Source of the DNA: an uncultured Oscillospiraceae bacterium
GTDB lineage: Bacteria > Bacillota > Clostridia > Oscillospirales > Oscillospiraceae
Reading direction: 5' to 3'
DNA length: 51,663 nucleotides
Assembly (NCBI GenBank): GCA_910585815.1
Contig: CAJUFJ010000022.1
Location: 1 to 51,663 of the forward strand
Part shown: piece after piece, positions 33,763 to 42,353 of the stretch
How positions within the stretch are numbered: the first letter of the stretch is position 1
Layout: each line of letters opens with the position of its first letter
Notes under the pieces: model-generated
The model's input: the letters and a program-made list of their open reading frames with translations, nothing else
Told to the model about the DNA's origin: nothing
Database searches by the model: none
Position numbers and translations under genes: made by a program

Positions 33763-34029
33763 TCAGCATTTTGAACGTATGTAGGAGAGCATCCTGTCCT
33801 CCAAGCTCACGTCTGTATCGGTGAAGCTGACCTTCACCACATATTTTCCATGGCGGTAGCAGTAAGGATTGCCGATTTGACGGATGAAGTCCAGAATCCG
33901 CTCCCGCTTGGGAAGATCATCGTTGACCGTCACATCCCGAATGTCCCGCAGGGTTTCCGGGTCAACGGTGCGAATATCCACGTTCTGCATCGCCTCGATC
34001 TGTTCTCTGGTAAAGGCGCACTGTTCCAT
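33763..34029 (-). CDS. DUF6870-like small protein
   Basis: 88 residues. It contains IRTVDPETLRDIRDVTVNDDLPKRER and a following NPYCYRHGKYVVKVSF segment, then an LEDRMLSYIRSKC tail, the layout of DUF6870 proteins seen in Clostridia mobile elements. No catalytic motif is visible. GGAGG (minus strand) precedes the ATG. It lies between the ParB-like genes and the recombinases, in the same orientation. Confidence 0.7.
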   Translation of the reverse strand: MEQCAFTREQIEAMQNVDIRTVDPETLRDIRDVTVNDDLPKRERILDFIRQIGNPYCYRHGKYVVKVSFTDTDVSLEDRMLSYIRSKC

Positions 34030-34092
34030 ATAATTCCTCCCTTCTAACTCAGACTATGCTTGTACGGCCTGTCCATATTCCGAATAAGAAAC

Positions 34093-34125
34093 AGCGCCGC
34101 AGACCGTTTTCCAGTCTGCGGCGCT
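34093..34125 (-). terminator. Hairpin after the ParB-like pair
   Basis: AGCGCCGCAGAC / GTCTGCGGCGCT, a perfect 12-bp stem with a 9-base loop, 16 bp downstream of the ParB-like gene stop. There is no long T-run; probably a weak terminator or processing site. Confidence 0.6.
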
Positions 34126-34140
34126 ATGTGCGGCGGCGCA

Positions 34141-34980
34141 TTATCGTTTGAAGCGGTAGGGCAGCTCCGCACCCCCGCCGTTGTACTTGTCCAAAATGAT
34201 ACGGGCGAAGCGCAGGCCAACATCCGCCTCAATGCGGCCCAAGCGAATGATCTCATCCGGGCTGACGATGGACAGCCGCCGGCTAAACGCCCGGTCACTC
34301 AGTTCCGCCTCATAGGTCTTGACGAACAGAGCCATGCCGGAGAGCATAGAGGCCCGGAGGGAGTTGGGCGTGCCCTGCCACGCTCCAGCCAGCAGGGACA
34401 GCATACGGGTAAATGCCTCGCCGCCGAGAAGCTGATGGGCATTGATAAGGGCGCGGATGGGGGCGATCTCAAATGGTTCGCCGGTCGGCTCCGTCAGCGC
34501 CCACACAAAGCCAACATCCTCCACCAGACATTTGATCTCCATGATCCTGGCATCCGCACCGGATTCCACCAGGGCTTTGGTATGCTGGCGCGGGGTCAGG
34601 GGACGCTTGCCCTTGTCCAGTTTGGCATACAATTCCGCCTCCTGCTCGTAGGTCATGCCGGTGTAGATCATACAGGGGACAATCACATCTCCGCCGCCCG
34701 CCATCTGACGCATAGCGGCAATCCGGTTCTGCCCATCCACTACATTGAATTTGCCATCCCGAAAGCTGACAATGACGGGGTAGAGTTCCCGGCTGTTCCA
34801 GTTGCGGATCAGCTTGTCCACGTTCTTCTGCTCCACAGGCCGCTGGTAGGGCAGGCCAGAGGTCAGTCTGGCGGTGGATAGGGTACGGATAGCGCCAGGA
34901 TTGCTATACTCCACTTCGGCAGGAGGGAAAAGGGCCTGCTGTTCCGGTTTGGGCGAGCTGTGCTTCTTACGGTAGCTCAT
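34141..34980 (-). CDS. ParB-like N-terminal domain protein (DUF6551-like)
   Basis: 279 residues. After a short basic tail the segment YQRPVEQKNVDKLIRNWN and FNVVDGQNRIAAMRQM match the ParB/sulfiredoxin-like fold in which the chain binds a nucleotide; YAKLDKGKRPLTPRQHTKAL follows. The all-helical C-terminal part is not assigned. It resembles the DUF6551 group of mobile-element proteins. Its ATG overlaps the stop of the preceding ParB-like gene (ATGA), so the two work together. Likely role: element maintenance or regulation; experimental data for the group are not known to me. Confidence 0.7.
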   Translation of the reverse strand: MSYRKKHSSPKPEQQALFPPAEVEYSNPGAIRTLSTARLTSGLPYQRPVEQKNVDKLIRNWNSRELYPVIVSFRDGKFNVVDGQNRIAAMRQMAGGGDVIVPCMIYTGMTYEQEAELYAKLDKGKRPLTPRQHTKALVESGADARIMEIKCLVEDVGFVWALTEPTGEPFEIAPIRALINAHQLLGGEAFTRMLSLLAGAWQGTPNSLRASMLSGMALFVKTYEAELSDRAFSRRLSIVSPDEIIRLGRIEADVGLRFARIILDKYNGGGAELPYRFKR

Positions 34981-35954
34981 TTCTTCATGCTCCCTTTCAT
35001 TTGTTGTAGTAGATCATGGATAGCGGCTGAGATCGTGCCGAACCGCTTTTGAATGTAGTCAAACTGCGCTTGGGATATATCAGGGAATACTACAGTGCAG
35101 AAGGGGTCGCTATACCACGCAAACTCCCGGTGGAATTTCTCAATGAAAGAATCCAGCTCTGCCAACAGCGCATCCGGGGTATAGCTGCAATCCTTATCAT
35201 GGTTTTTCAGATCGGCTATGGATTCTTCAAAGGAGGCATAATGCCTGCCACTGAACGAGTAGGGGACAGAGGGCGGAGGGGCCTCTTGTTTTTGGCCTGA
35301 TGGGGGCGGTTCACCAGCTTCCACGGAATGGTTTTTGCTTTCTACTAACTGGACTGCGGCCTCCGCTTGCTGCTCTGGAGGTAAGCGGGATAGTTTTAGG
35401 GCATCCGATTTTGTGACCTTGGCATCCTTGATGATTTTCTTTGCCTCTGGCGTCAAGTTTTTTGCTGTTTGAAGCTCCCGGCGCACGGTCCGAGGGTCAA
35501 CGCCTAATCTGTCAGCGGTATCATCGACAAAGGATTTTGTGGTGGCGGACATTTTGTCCGCCACCACTTTCTGATGTTGATTGCCACGGAAAGCCCCACC
35601 CTCATAGGTTGCCTTTGTCTCCGGGTGCAGACTTTCGTAGATTTCCTTCCGCCGCAGGAGCAATTCCCGAAATTCATCGTCAGATAAATCTTTGCGGACA
35701 AAATTCTCGTCTATCTCCGCCAGAGCCACTTGCAGGCCGTCCAAATTGCTGACAGTACACTCAATCTCCGTCCGGCCCAGCAGCTTCATAGCCTCCAGCC
35801 GGTGAAGCCCAGCGATCAGCGTATAGCTCTGGTCCACCATGATAGGGTTAATCAGCCCCACCTCCAAGATACTGTCCGCCAACTCCTTCACGTCACCCGG
35901 ACGGACCTCCCGCCGTCCGGGATTGATCGAGATTGCGCTGACTGAAATAAGCAA
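34977..35954 (-). CDS. ParB/Srx-domain partition-like protein
   Basis: 325 residues from TTG 35954, which is 6 bases behind GGAGGTG; a longer frame to 36053 has no ribosome site and runs into the repeat-rich region. Residues about 5-90 form the ParB N-terminal domain (VRPGDVKELADSILEVGLINPIMV, LIAGLHRLEAMKLLG). A helix-turn-helix follows near DTADRLGVDPRTVRRELQ, and the C-terminal part is unassigned. It probably binds DNA and helps maintain or regulate the integrative element. Cotranscribed with the next ParB-like gene. Confidence 0.82.
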   Translation of the reverse strand: MLISVSAISINPGRREVRPGDVKELADSILEVGLINPIMVDQSYTLIAGLHRLEAMKLLGRTEIECTVSNLDGLQVALAEIDENFVRKDLSDDEFRELLLRRKEIYESLHPETKATYEGGAFRGNQHQKVVADKMSATTKSFVDDTADRLGVDPRTVRRELQTAKNLTPEAKKIIKDAKVTKSDALKLSRLPPEQQAEAAVQLVESKNHSVEAGEPPPSGQKQEAPPPSVPYSFSGRHYASFEESIADLKNHDKDCSYTPDALLAELDSFIEKFHREFAWYSDPFCTVVFPDISQAQFDYIQKRFGTISAAIHDLLQQMKGSMKK

Positions 35955-36552
35955 AGCACTCACCTCCCCAACTATGGGCCGTATTATCGTTTGTCCTCGT
36001 TGGATGGAACACCTAAAGCCACAGTGAGCTATGGCGTCAGGTCTTTCATCCAAGTAGGAAAGACCGCGCCGGTCTTGATCGTGGCCTCATTCTTTGAAGC
36101 ATCGTGACCGGCGCGGGTTCCATTGAATATCCTTTCTCAAAATGTGTGCCGTATTATCGGGCGGCATGACCGCCTTACTGCTCTCCCCCGGCACGGGAGT
36201 ATGTAAGCCCAACCATGGCGGGTTGACGCGGTGCCAGCAGACGGTGGCGGCAGGTGACTAAGCTGCCCAGGCCGTTCCCCCAGCATCTCCCTTTTACCCT
36301 GCGATACGGGTGTTTGCGGTGCCTCCCGCGTCTGCGGCGTTGCCAACGCCGGACAGTCGTCCAGGTGTCGCTCGTACCTTTGATACTATCGTTTTGACGG
36401 GCAGGGAACGAGGGTCCACCCCCTTTCGTTCGTTCCCGGACCGCAGGCAGTCTTGGCGATTGTGCGGCTGATGCAGGATACAGCACTTACATACTGATTA
36501 TGAGCGGGAGCTTGTCCCACTGTTTGTCAAGGTGCTGGGGGATTTGCGGTTG
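35955..36552. other. Structured non-coding region upstream of the ParB-like pair
   Basis: No gene is supported. The 12-mer GCCGTATTATCG occurs at 35978-35989 and 36148-36159, and ATTATCGTTTG is repeated at 34140. CGCGCCGGTC...GACCGGCGCG near 36065-36114 forms a 10-bp stem with a long loop. A further hairpin, GGGAACGA (about 36405) with TCGTTCCC (about 36430), follows. The GC-rich, palindrome-rich character fits an origin, centromere-like or transfer site of the element, but this is inference. Confidence 0.5.
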
Positions 36553-36867
36553 TCAAGGAGCAAACTGGACGAGGATGCTGTTGAGAGTATCAAGATCATC
36601 CCCAACAAGATGTTCCCTTTGCTGGATCAGCAGAGAGACTTGTCGCGGATTAAGTGTTCTGCGATGGAGGTAATATCCATTCGCAACTCTCACACCCCCG
36701 CCGTAACCACGGAAGGTTTCGATGGGATAAGAACACATGAGTATGGCAACATCGCGGCAAATCGTTCTTCTGGAAACGTGAAATTCAAACGCCAGATTGT
36801 CGTATGTATCATGCCGTCTATGGCACAGTACCTCCAACAGTTCTTGCCGCCGTTCACTTGGACTCAT
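36553..36867 (-). CDS. HTH-domain regulator (HTH_11/DeoR-like N-terminus only)
   Basis: 104 residues from ATG 36867 with GGGTGAG upstream. A winged helix-turn-helix occupies the first half (SERRQELLEVLCHRRHDTYDNLAFEFHVSRRTICRDVAIL), then a wing-like YGGGVRVANGYYL and a short helical tail. WYL-type regulators share this N-terminus but are about three times longer; no WYL domain is present. It lies upstream of the ParB-like genes in the same orientation and may control them. Confidence 0.75.
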   Translation of the reverse strand: MSPSERRQELLEVLCHRRHDTYDNLAFEFHVSRRTICRDVAILMCSYPIETFRGYGGGVRVANGYYLHRRTLNPRQVSLLIQQREHLVGDDLDTLNSILVQFAP

Positions 36868-37449
36868 GCGCTCACCCCCCTTCGATGCTCCTGGGGAGAT
36901 GCTAAAAAACTTATGGGACGGCTTTTGTCCCATTCCTCAAAGTTTGTAGAGGAAATTTTGGATACTTGGATTTTTTGCACTACATTACCTCCGAAAATCT
37001 GAATGTGCTGGAGTTTCAGACTTCCGTGGAGGCCCACGGCACCGGAGGAAGCAGGCGTATTTCGACCTAAACCGACAAAAGAAACCGCCAGAGAGCTTGC
37101 TGAACTCTCTGGCGGTTTGCCTTCCTGCCGGACACTCGGCAGGATAACGCCTTCTGAAAAGGTCGAATTTTGCGGTTTTTAACTTATGGTAACCCTCATA
37201 GACTGCAACAGTTTTTTTAGTGAATCACCGAATCTCTTGTAGACCGTAAAAATGCCCATGATTTTCTCCAACGGACAAATCACAGGCAGATGTTCAATAA
37301 GCCCCTGCTGTGAGAGCCGTTTTTTTAATGACTGCTCAACAGGGGTTGATATTTCATATAAAGCGCAAGATTTTACATATTAAATAGGAGTTATTCGGGA
37401 GTGTAAATGCGAAAATCGGTAAGATAGAATATATCCGAGGTGATAAACT
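36868..37449. other. Intergenic region with terminator-like hairpin and possible gene remnant
   Basis: Positions 37082-37095 and 37105-37118 form a perfect 14-bp stem AAACCGCCAGAGAG, a likely terminator; a smaller CTGCCG...CGGCAG stem follows. Before it, an open frame without a start codon ends at about 37070 (...NVLEFQTSVEAHGTGGSRRIST) and could be the tail of a deleted gene. From 37150 the DNA is AT-rich and includes the promoter of the next gene. No complete gene is seen. Confidence 0.5.
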
Positions 37450-37809
37450 ATGCCGATGGATATTCGTACATATTTGGGCAACCGGGTCCAACAGGCAAGA
37501 AAGGCTTGCAAATTAACACAGCAAGAACTTTCTGACCAAACCGGAGTTTCGATTAAGATGATTCAAGGCATTGAAAGCGGGAGTGTTAATCCGTCCTATG
37601 GGATTCTTTTTCCGATTGTGAATCGTTTGGGCCTTACAACAAGTAACCTGTTCAGCATAGAACCAGACGAACATGAGGAAGAAGTCAACCGCTTTCTTGG
37701 AAAATTTAGGGCCTGCAACCGCTCCAATCAACTGATATTGCTGAATACCTTAGATTTTCTCGCTGAACAACTATTGGCATCCCAAGAGAAGGATTCTGAA
37801 AATCCGTAG
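37450..37809 (+). CDS. XRE-family helix-turn-helix regulator
   Basis: 119 residues. HTH_3 domain at about 8-62: GNRVQQARKACKLTQQELSDQTGVSIKMIQGIESGSVNPSYGIL. The C-terminal 50 residues are acidic then helical. GAGGTGATAAACT precedes the ATG. Transcribed opposite to the ParB/recombinase genes, so it may be the element's immunity-type repressor; that is inferred from family and position. Confidence 0.85.
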   Translation: MPMDIRTYLGNRVQQARKACKLTQQELSDQTGVSIKMIQGIESGSVNPSYGILFPIVNRLGLTTSNLFSIEPDEHEEEVNRFLGKFRACNRSNQLILLNTLDFLAEQLLASQEKDSENP

Positions 37810-37847
37810 TAAACCGTCTGGATAAGACTATTGCTGGCAGTAAGCGA

Positions 37848-37891
37848 AGAAGGAGCCGGAGAGACACAACACTGTCCCTCCGGCTCCTTCT
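37848..37891. terminator. Convergent terminator hairpin
   Basis: AGAAGGAGCCGGAG / CTCCGGCTCCTTCT, a 14-bp perfect stem with a 16-base loop, between the convergent XRE and AraC-type genes. Confidence 0.75.
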
Positions 37892-37930
37892 GGATGCACC
37901 CTTTTGTCAAACTGATTATCCACTTATAGG

Positions 37931-38977
37931 CTATTCACTGACATTTTGCTTTCTGTACTCTGCGGGAGCAACATTCAGTACATCACGGAATGCGGTGGCA
38001 AATTTGCTCTGGTTTTCATATCCGACCTTATTTGCGATCTCCGCAATAGTGGCCTGGGTTTGACGGAGCATAGTTGCCGCCTGCCTGATGCGGTACTCCT
38101 TCATATAAGTACCGATAGGCTGTCCATAGATGCCTTTGAATGTGTTTTTCAGGGTAGCCGTGTTAATAAGGAACTCTTTGGCAAGTTCCTCTATTGTGGG
38201 CCGCTCCTGCAAATCAGAAATAAGCCGTTTGTGGATCTGCTTCACAATTTCGACTTGGGGCGAGGTATAGTATTCGCGCTGCTTTTCCTCGGCTACATCC
38301 ACCATGCTCAAAAACAAGAGCAGCTCCTGCACCTTTAGTTTGAAATACGGCCTCTGTAAGCGATCTGGCACAGAATACAATTCTGAAAAAATATGCTCAA
38401 TCTCATTTTTAGCCCGCATGATAAAACAACTGCCGTTGGCGCAGAATTTCTCTTTGAAAGCAGGAATGTCGATTCCTGTTTCAGAGAGGATTTCCGGGGG
38501 ATGTTCCGATACAAATGTTAAATTGAGTGCTACGGTAATTCCACGATAGTGCCGCAGCGGGAAAGACATTTCCGGGGCGCAGTTATCCATTGTGTGAATG
38601 GATAGATCTCCTTCACCAAGATATAGGCAAGTACCGCTTAATAAACGGCTCCCTTCCCGTCCTTCGCGGCAATGGTTAATTTCCAGAACATCACCGCTGA
38701 TAATGCTATCCCATTCACAGCCTGCCGCTTCAAAGTCATTGTAAATAAGCTGAATACCTGGATAGACCTGATAGACAGTCATTAGTCCAAGGCCGTCTGA
38801 GCAGTCCAGCTTATAAACAGTGCAGTACCCCTCGCTGTCCTTCGGGATAGCCGCAGACAGGCCCTTCGCGTTTGTAATAGGGCTTTCACTCATAGGCTCG
38901 TTCTCCATTATTCTGTTGGCTTCAAGCTGATGGGCCAGGATGTTCCTGGTATCTTTTATTATATATTTTTTCTCCAT
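37931..38977 (-). CDS. AraC family transcriptional regulator
   Basis: 348 residues from ATG 38977 (GGAG 9 bases upstream); in-frame starts exist up to 39013. The N-terminal about 240 residues are an unassigned sensing region. The C-terminal about 95 residues are the AraC double helix-turn-helix: TIEELAKEFLINTATLKNTFKGIYG and ATIAEIANKVGYENQSKFATAFRDVLNVAPAEYR. It lies next to and in the same direction as the radical SAM/MATE cassette, 125 bp downstream of it, and is the natural candidate regulator. Confidence 0.87.
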   Translation of the reverse strand: MEKKYIIKDTRNILAHQLEANRIMENEPMSESPITNAKGLSAAIPKDSEGYCTVYKLDCSDGLGLMTVYQVYPGIQLIYNDFEAAGCEWDSIISGDVLEINHCREGREGSRLLSGTCLYLGEGDLSIHTMDNCAPEMSFPLRHYRGITVALNLTFVSEHPPEILSETGIDIPAFKEKFCANGSCFIMRAKNEIEHIFSELYSVPDRLQRPYFKLKVQELLLFLSMVDVAEEKQREYYTSPQVEIVKQIHKRLISDLQERPTIEELAKEFLINTATLKNTFKGIYGQPIGTYMKEYRIRQAATMLRQTQATIAEIANKVGYENQSKFATAFRDVLNVAPAEYRKQNVSE

Positions 38978-39101
38978 TGCAGACCGCTCCATTTGGCAGG
39001 TTTTTAGCTCCAAAAGGATTATACACCATTCGGTTAGTTATTGCAAACGGAGAACGGGCTAATGCTCAAAAGAACACCAGCCCGTTTGAAAAATTTTGAT
39101 G

Positions 39102-40445
39102 CTATTTTTTATTACTCCAAAGAATATCCGCAGTTTCTTTCCAGCAGACCGCATAGGCATCGCACTTCTCGCAAAGATGATCCACACTCTCCGGCGATTG
39201 CAGGTCAGTGGATTTCGCCCCGGTGCGCTTTACCATATCCCGCAGAATTTCCGGGTTCTCCAGCATGGGACAGGGGCGCAGCATATTCTCATTGAACGGC
39301 TGACCGTCATGGTAGGCCATAAAGAGGGGGCTTTTCAGCGCGTCCAGCAGGCTGTGATCGTGAATGTTCACATTGGAATAGTGGATGAACACACACGGTT
39401 CCACATCACCAGCGGCGTTGATATGCAGATAGTTCCGGCCCCCGGCAATACAGCCGCCCACATACTCGGCATCGTTCTGGAAGTCCATGCTGAAAATCGG
39501 CTTTGTTTCCCGAAACCGGCGCACCCGCTCATAGACTGCTTTCCGCTGCTCCGAGGAGGGCAACAGGGCGGGGACGGCCTCGTTGCCCACCGGCATATAG
39601 TGGAAGAACCACACAAACATGGCCCCGGCCTCAATCATCAGGTCGAAAAAGGCTTCGCTGCTGATGTCCTCATAGTTGGCGCTGGTGTAACAGGTAGAAA
39701 TGCCAAAGGGTAGCTTGTGTTCCTTCAACAGCCGCATGGCGTTCTGCACTTTTTCAAATACGCCTTGTCCGCGCCGTCCATCGTTGGCCTGTTCAAAGCC
39801 CTCCAAGCTGATGGCCGGAACAAAGTTCTTGACCCGCAGCATTTCCCGGCAAAATTCCTCGTCAATCAGTGTGCCATTGGTAAAGGAAAGGAATTCACAG
39901 TTGGGGTGACACTCACACAGGGTAATCAGGTCTTTCTTCCTCACCATTGGCTCCCCGCCGGTGTAGATATACATATAGGTTCCCAGCTCTTTGCCCTGGC
40001 GCACGATGCTGTCAATGGTATCCAGGCTCAAGTTGAGCTTGTGGCCGTACTCCGCCGCCCAACAGCCGGTACAGTGGAGGTTACACGCAGAGGTGGGGTC
40101 AAGCAGAATGGCCCACGGGACATTGCAGCCCTCCCGCTGCCGGACTTCCTCTTGGAGCGCACCACCTTTGAGGGAGGCATTGATGATGAAATTCTGGAAG
40201 AACGCCTTTCGGACACCTTCATCCAGTTGATAGGCTTTCAGCAGGAGCTGATACCAATTCCCCTTTTCCTCAATGGCCTTACGGAACGCGGCCCGCTGGC
40301 CCTCATACCAGCCATCAGGCAGCACCTTGTCCATCAGGCTCATGGCCTTGGGGATATTCTGCTCCGGGTTCCGTTCCAGATAGTTGAGCGTAGTGGTCAC
40401 AGCGGCAGAGAAAGCGGTGTTCTTGACCGCGCTAAGAATGTTCAT
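39102..40445 (-). CDS. Radical SAM/SPASM-type enzyme
   Basis: 447 residues. A helical N-terminal domain of about 110 residues is followed by a radical SAM core with CxxxCxxC as CNLHCTGC (about 121-128), YIYTGGEP and FTNGTLIDEE. The C-terminal part has a cluster-type set of cysteines (GGCIAGG, EPCVFIHYS, RPCPM, CEKCDAYAVC) as in SPASM domains, which typically modify peptides or proteins. The gene is preceded by a 30-codon membrane peptide gene and a MATE transporter gene, all on the minus strand with gaps of 20 and 9 bp, so they form one operon. The substrate is unknown; the tiny peptide is a candidate. Confidence 0.85.
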   Translation of the reverse strand: MNILSAVKNTAFSAAVTTTLNYLERNPEQNIPKAMSLMDKVLPDGWYEGQRAAFRKAIEEKGNWYQLLLKAYQLDEGVRKAFFQNFIINASLKGGALQEEVRQREGCNVPWAILLDPTSACNLHCTGCWAAEYGHKLNLSLDTIDSIVRQGKELGTYMYIYTGGEPMVRKKDLITLCECHPNCEFLSFTNGTLIDEEFCREMLRVKNFVPAISLEGFEQANDGRRGQGVFEKVQNAMRLLKEHKLPFGISTCYTSANYEDISSEAFFDLMIEAGAMFVWFFHYMPVGNEAVPALLPSSEQRKAVYERVRRFRETKPIFSMDFQNDAEYVGGCIAGGRNYLHINAAGDVEPCVFIHYSNVNIHDHSLLDALKSPLFMAYHDGQPFNENMLRPCPMLENPEILRDMVKRTGAKSTDLQSPESVDHLCEKCDAYAVCWKETADILWSNKK

Positions 40446-40465
40446 TTTGCTTTATCTCCTATCAC

Positions 40466-40558
40466 TTACTTACTGCCCCAAATCACACGATCCCACAGCC
40501 ACCATGCGGCAGCGCCAATGACGGCGAGGATTGCCAGAGGGCACAGCACTTTCTTCAT
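40466..40558 (-). CDS. 30-residue Trp-rich membrane peptide
   Basis: ATG 40558 is preceded by GGAGG (GGAGGCCGCT). The product begins MKKVLCPLAILAVIGAAAWW and ends with LWDRVIWGSK: two lysines, one hydrophobic helix and a Trp-rich tail with three further charged residues. The gene fits between the MATE stop (9 bp) and the radical SAM start (20 bp) with no spare DNA. It could be a stabilising small membrane protein for the transporter or a substrate of the radical SAM enzyme. Neither is shown by the sequence. Confidence 0.65.
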   Translation of the reverse strand: MKKVLCPLAILAVIGAAAWWLWDRVIWGSK

Positions 40559-40567
40559 AGCGGCCTC

Positions 40568-41941
40568 CTATCTGTCCACACTGGAGGTCGCGGGCATCTT
40601 GCGAAACTCCGAGAGCATCATGGCAATCGTGATAATGACCAGGATCGCGTCTGTCAGGGCAATCGCCAGCCAAACGCCCCGGATACCCATGCCGCCTACC
40701 ATCGGTAGCACCACGCACAGGGGAATAAACAGGATGATTTGCCGGAACAGCACCAGCCAAGTGGCTCTGTTGGCCTTGCCCAGCGACTGGAACAGCGTCA
40801 CAGCGATCAGGAAACTGCCTTGCAGAATGTAGGTGCTGAACATAATGCGGAAGTTGGTGGCTCCTGCTTCAGCGATACCCGGAGTTGTCAGGAACATAGA
40901 AAGAATTTTATCCGGGAACAGTTCAACAGGGATATAGAATACCAGGGACAGCACCGTAGCGGCGATGATGAATACGCCCGTCAGCTTTTTAACCCGGTCA
41001 TAGTCTTTTGCTCCGTAGTTTGTACCAGCGGCGGGTTGGAATCCCTGGCTGATACCCCACAGCGGCACAAACGAGAAGTTCCAGAACCGCAGCGCCGCTC
41101 CCAAAAGAAGCTGGGAGGTTTCACCGCCGTAGACGGATGCCACACGGTAGATCACCGTCTGCTGAACCAGGGTCAAAACCTGCATGAGCAGAGCGGAAAC
41201 GCCCACGGCGAGGACTTGCGGCAACAGTGTCCCATCAATACGAATGCGCCCGATCTTCACATTGGGGCTTTTCTTTTTGAAATACCATAGTGTCACAGCG
41301 GCCTGGATAAACTGGGAGAGAATTGTTGCGTATGCCGCCGCCTCAATGCCCATGCCATAGGGCTTGAGGATTGTGATAAAAATGGGGTCGAGGATAATGT
41401 TGAGGATCGCGCCGCTGGCGATAATGGACATTGCCTTTTTAAGCTGGCCCTCGCCGCGAATGACCATGTTGGCGCTCTGGAAGAAATTCACGAACAGGGA
41501 ACCGGCGAACACGATCCGCAGATATTTTTCTGCATAGGTCAGGATGTTGTCACTGGCTCCGGCCAGGGATAAGAGCTGCCGGGTGAACACCATACCGATC
41601 GCCATGTAAACCACGGACATCAGCAACACTACGGCAACCAGGTTGCCCATGATCTTCTTTACGGTGTCTTGGTCTTTCTTCCCGATAGCGCGGGACAGCA
41701 CCGAGGCGGAACCGACGCCGATCATGGCGGCGGAACCGGCATTGATGAGGGTAAAGGGATAGGACACAGAGACAGCCCCCATCTGCACATCCCCGACCAT
41801 CTGGCCGACAAAGATGGAATCCATCATGTTGTAGAGTCCCACGACTACCATGCCCAAAACGGCGGGGATAGCCAGCTCTATCATCAGCGGAAACGGGCTT
41901 TTTGTCAGCAGTTTCGTTCTTGTGTCAAGCGTTTTTTGCAT
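40568..41941 (-). CDS. MATE family efflux transporter
   Basis: 457 residues with twelve hydrophobic segments in two homologous halves. Typical motifs are an initial PFPLMIELAIPAVLGMVVVGLYNMMDSIFVG helix-loop and the mid-chain GISQGFQPAAGTNYGAKDY segment, the latter matching the second half repeat. It is predicted to export an organic molecule using a Na+ or H+ gradient. Ribosome site GGAGGTG lies 6 bases before the ATG. First gene of the transporter / mini-peptide / radical SAM operon. Confidence 0.93.
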   Translation of the reverse strand: MQKTLDTRTKLLTKSPFPLMIELAIPAVLGMVVVGLYNMMDSIFVGQMVGDVQMGAVSVSYPFTLINAGSAAMIGVGSASVLSRAIGKKDQDTVKKIMGNLVAVVLLMSVVYMAIGMVFTRQLLSLAGASDNILTYAEKYLRIVFAGSLFVNFFQSANMVIRGEGQLKKAMSIIASGAILNIILDPIFITILKPYGMGIEAAAYATILSQFIQAAVTLWYFKKKSPNVKIGRIRIDGTLLPQVLAVGVSALLMQVLTLVQQTVIYRVASVYGGETSQLLLGAALRFWNFSFVPLWGISQGFQPAAGTNYGAKDYDRVKKLTGVFIIAATVLSLVFYIPVELFPDKILSMFLTTPGIAEAGATNFRIMFSTYILQGSFLIAVTLFQSLGKANRATWLVLFRQIILFIPLCVVLPMVGGMGIRGVWLAIALTDAILVIITIAMMLSEFRKMPATSSVDR

Positions 41942-42089
41942 AATCGCACCTCCTTGAAATTAGCCACATCTAACCACTTGTAAGTATAGCGAAATCAAAC
42001 GGCATTGTCCGCTCCAAAACGGAGCATTTGCAATCCGAACAGGAATGAGAAAGGGAGCGGAAAGATGAAGGCCTTTCCGCTCCCGGTTA

Positions 42090-42353
42090 CTACTGCGCCA
42101 TTTTTTCCAGCAGTTTCAACGCTTCTTCCAGTTTTGGATTTGCGGCGTCGGTTTGCAGAGCCTCCCGGACGCAGCTACGAATATGGGCTTGCAAAATCTG
42201 CTGATTGGCGCTTTTGAGCAGAGCCTGGGTCGCCATGATCTGATTGGATATATCCACGCAGTAGCGATCTTCCTCGATCATTTGCAGGATACCGTCCAAC
42301 TGGCCCCTTGCTATTTTCAGCTTGTGGGCAACATCGCCCCGCTTGGCTTTCAA
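42090..42353 (-). CDS. csoR: Copper-sensing repressor CsoR-family
   Basis: 87 residues, all helical. The Cu(I)-binding Cys-His-Cys trio is visible: C in DRYCVDISNQ, then H and C in AHIRSCV. The family represses copper-export genes and is released by Cu(I). The start is TTG 42353, which overlaps the TGA stop of copA (TTGA), with AGGA upstream inside copA, implying translational coupling. A CsoR-type operator is visible upstream of copA. Confidence 0.88.
   Translation of the reverse strand: MKAKRGDVAHKLKIARGQLDGILQMIEEDRYCVDISNQIMATQALLKSANQQILQAHIRSCVREALQTDAANPKLEEALKLLEKMAQ

Noticed and set aside
36137..36486. Two overlapping minus-strand frames of 69 and 103 codons
   Set aside because: Arg/Pro/Ser-rich composition, no ribosome sites and no family resemblance; the region is rich in hairpins and looks non-coding.
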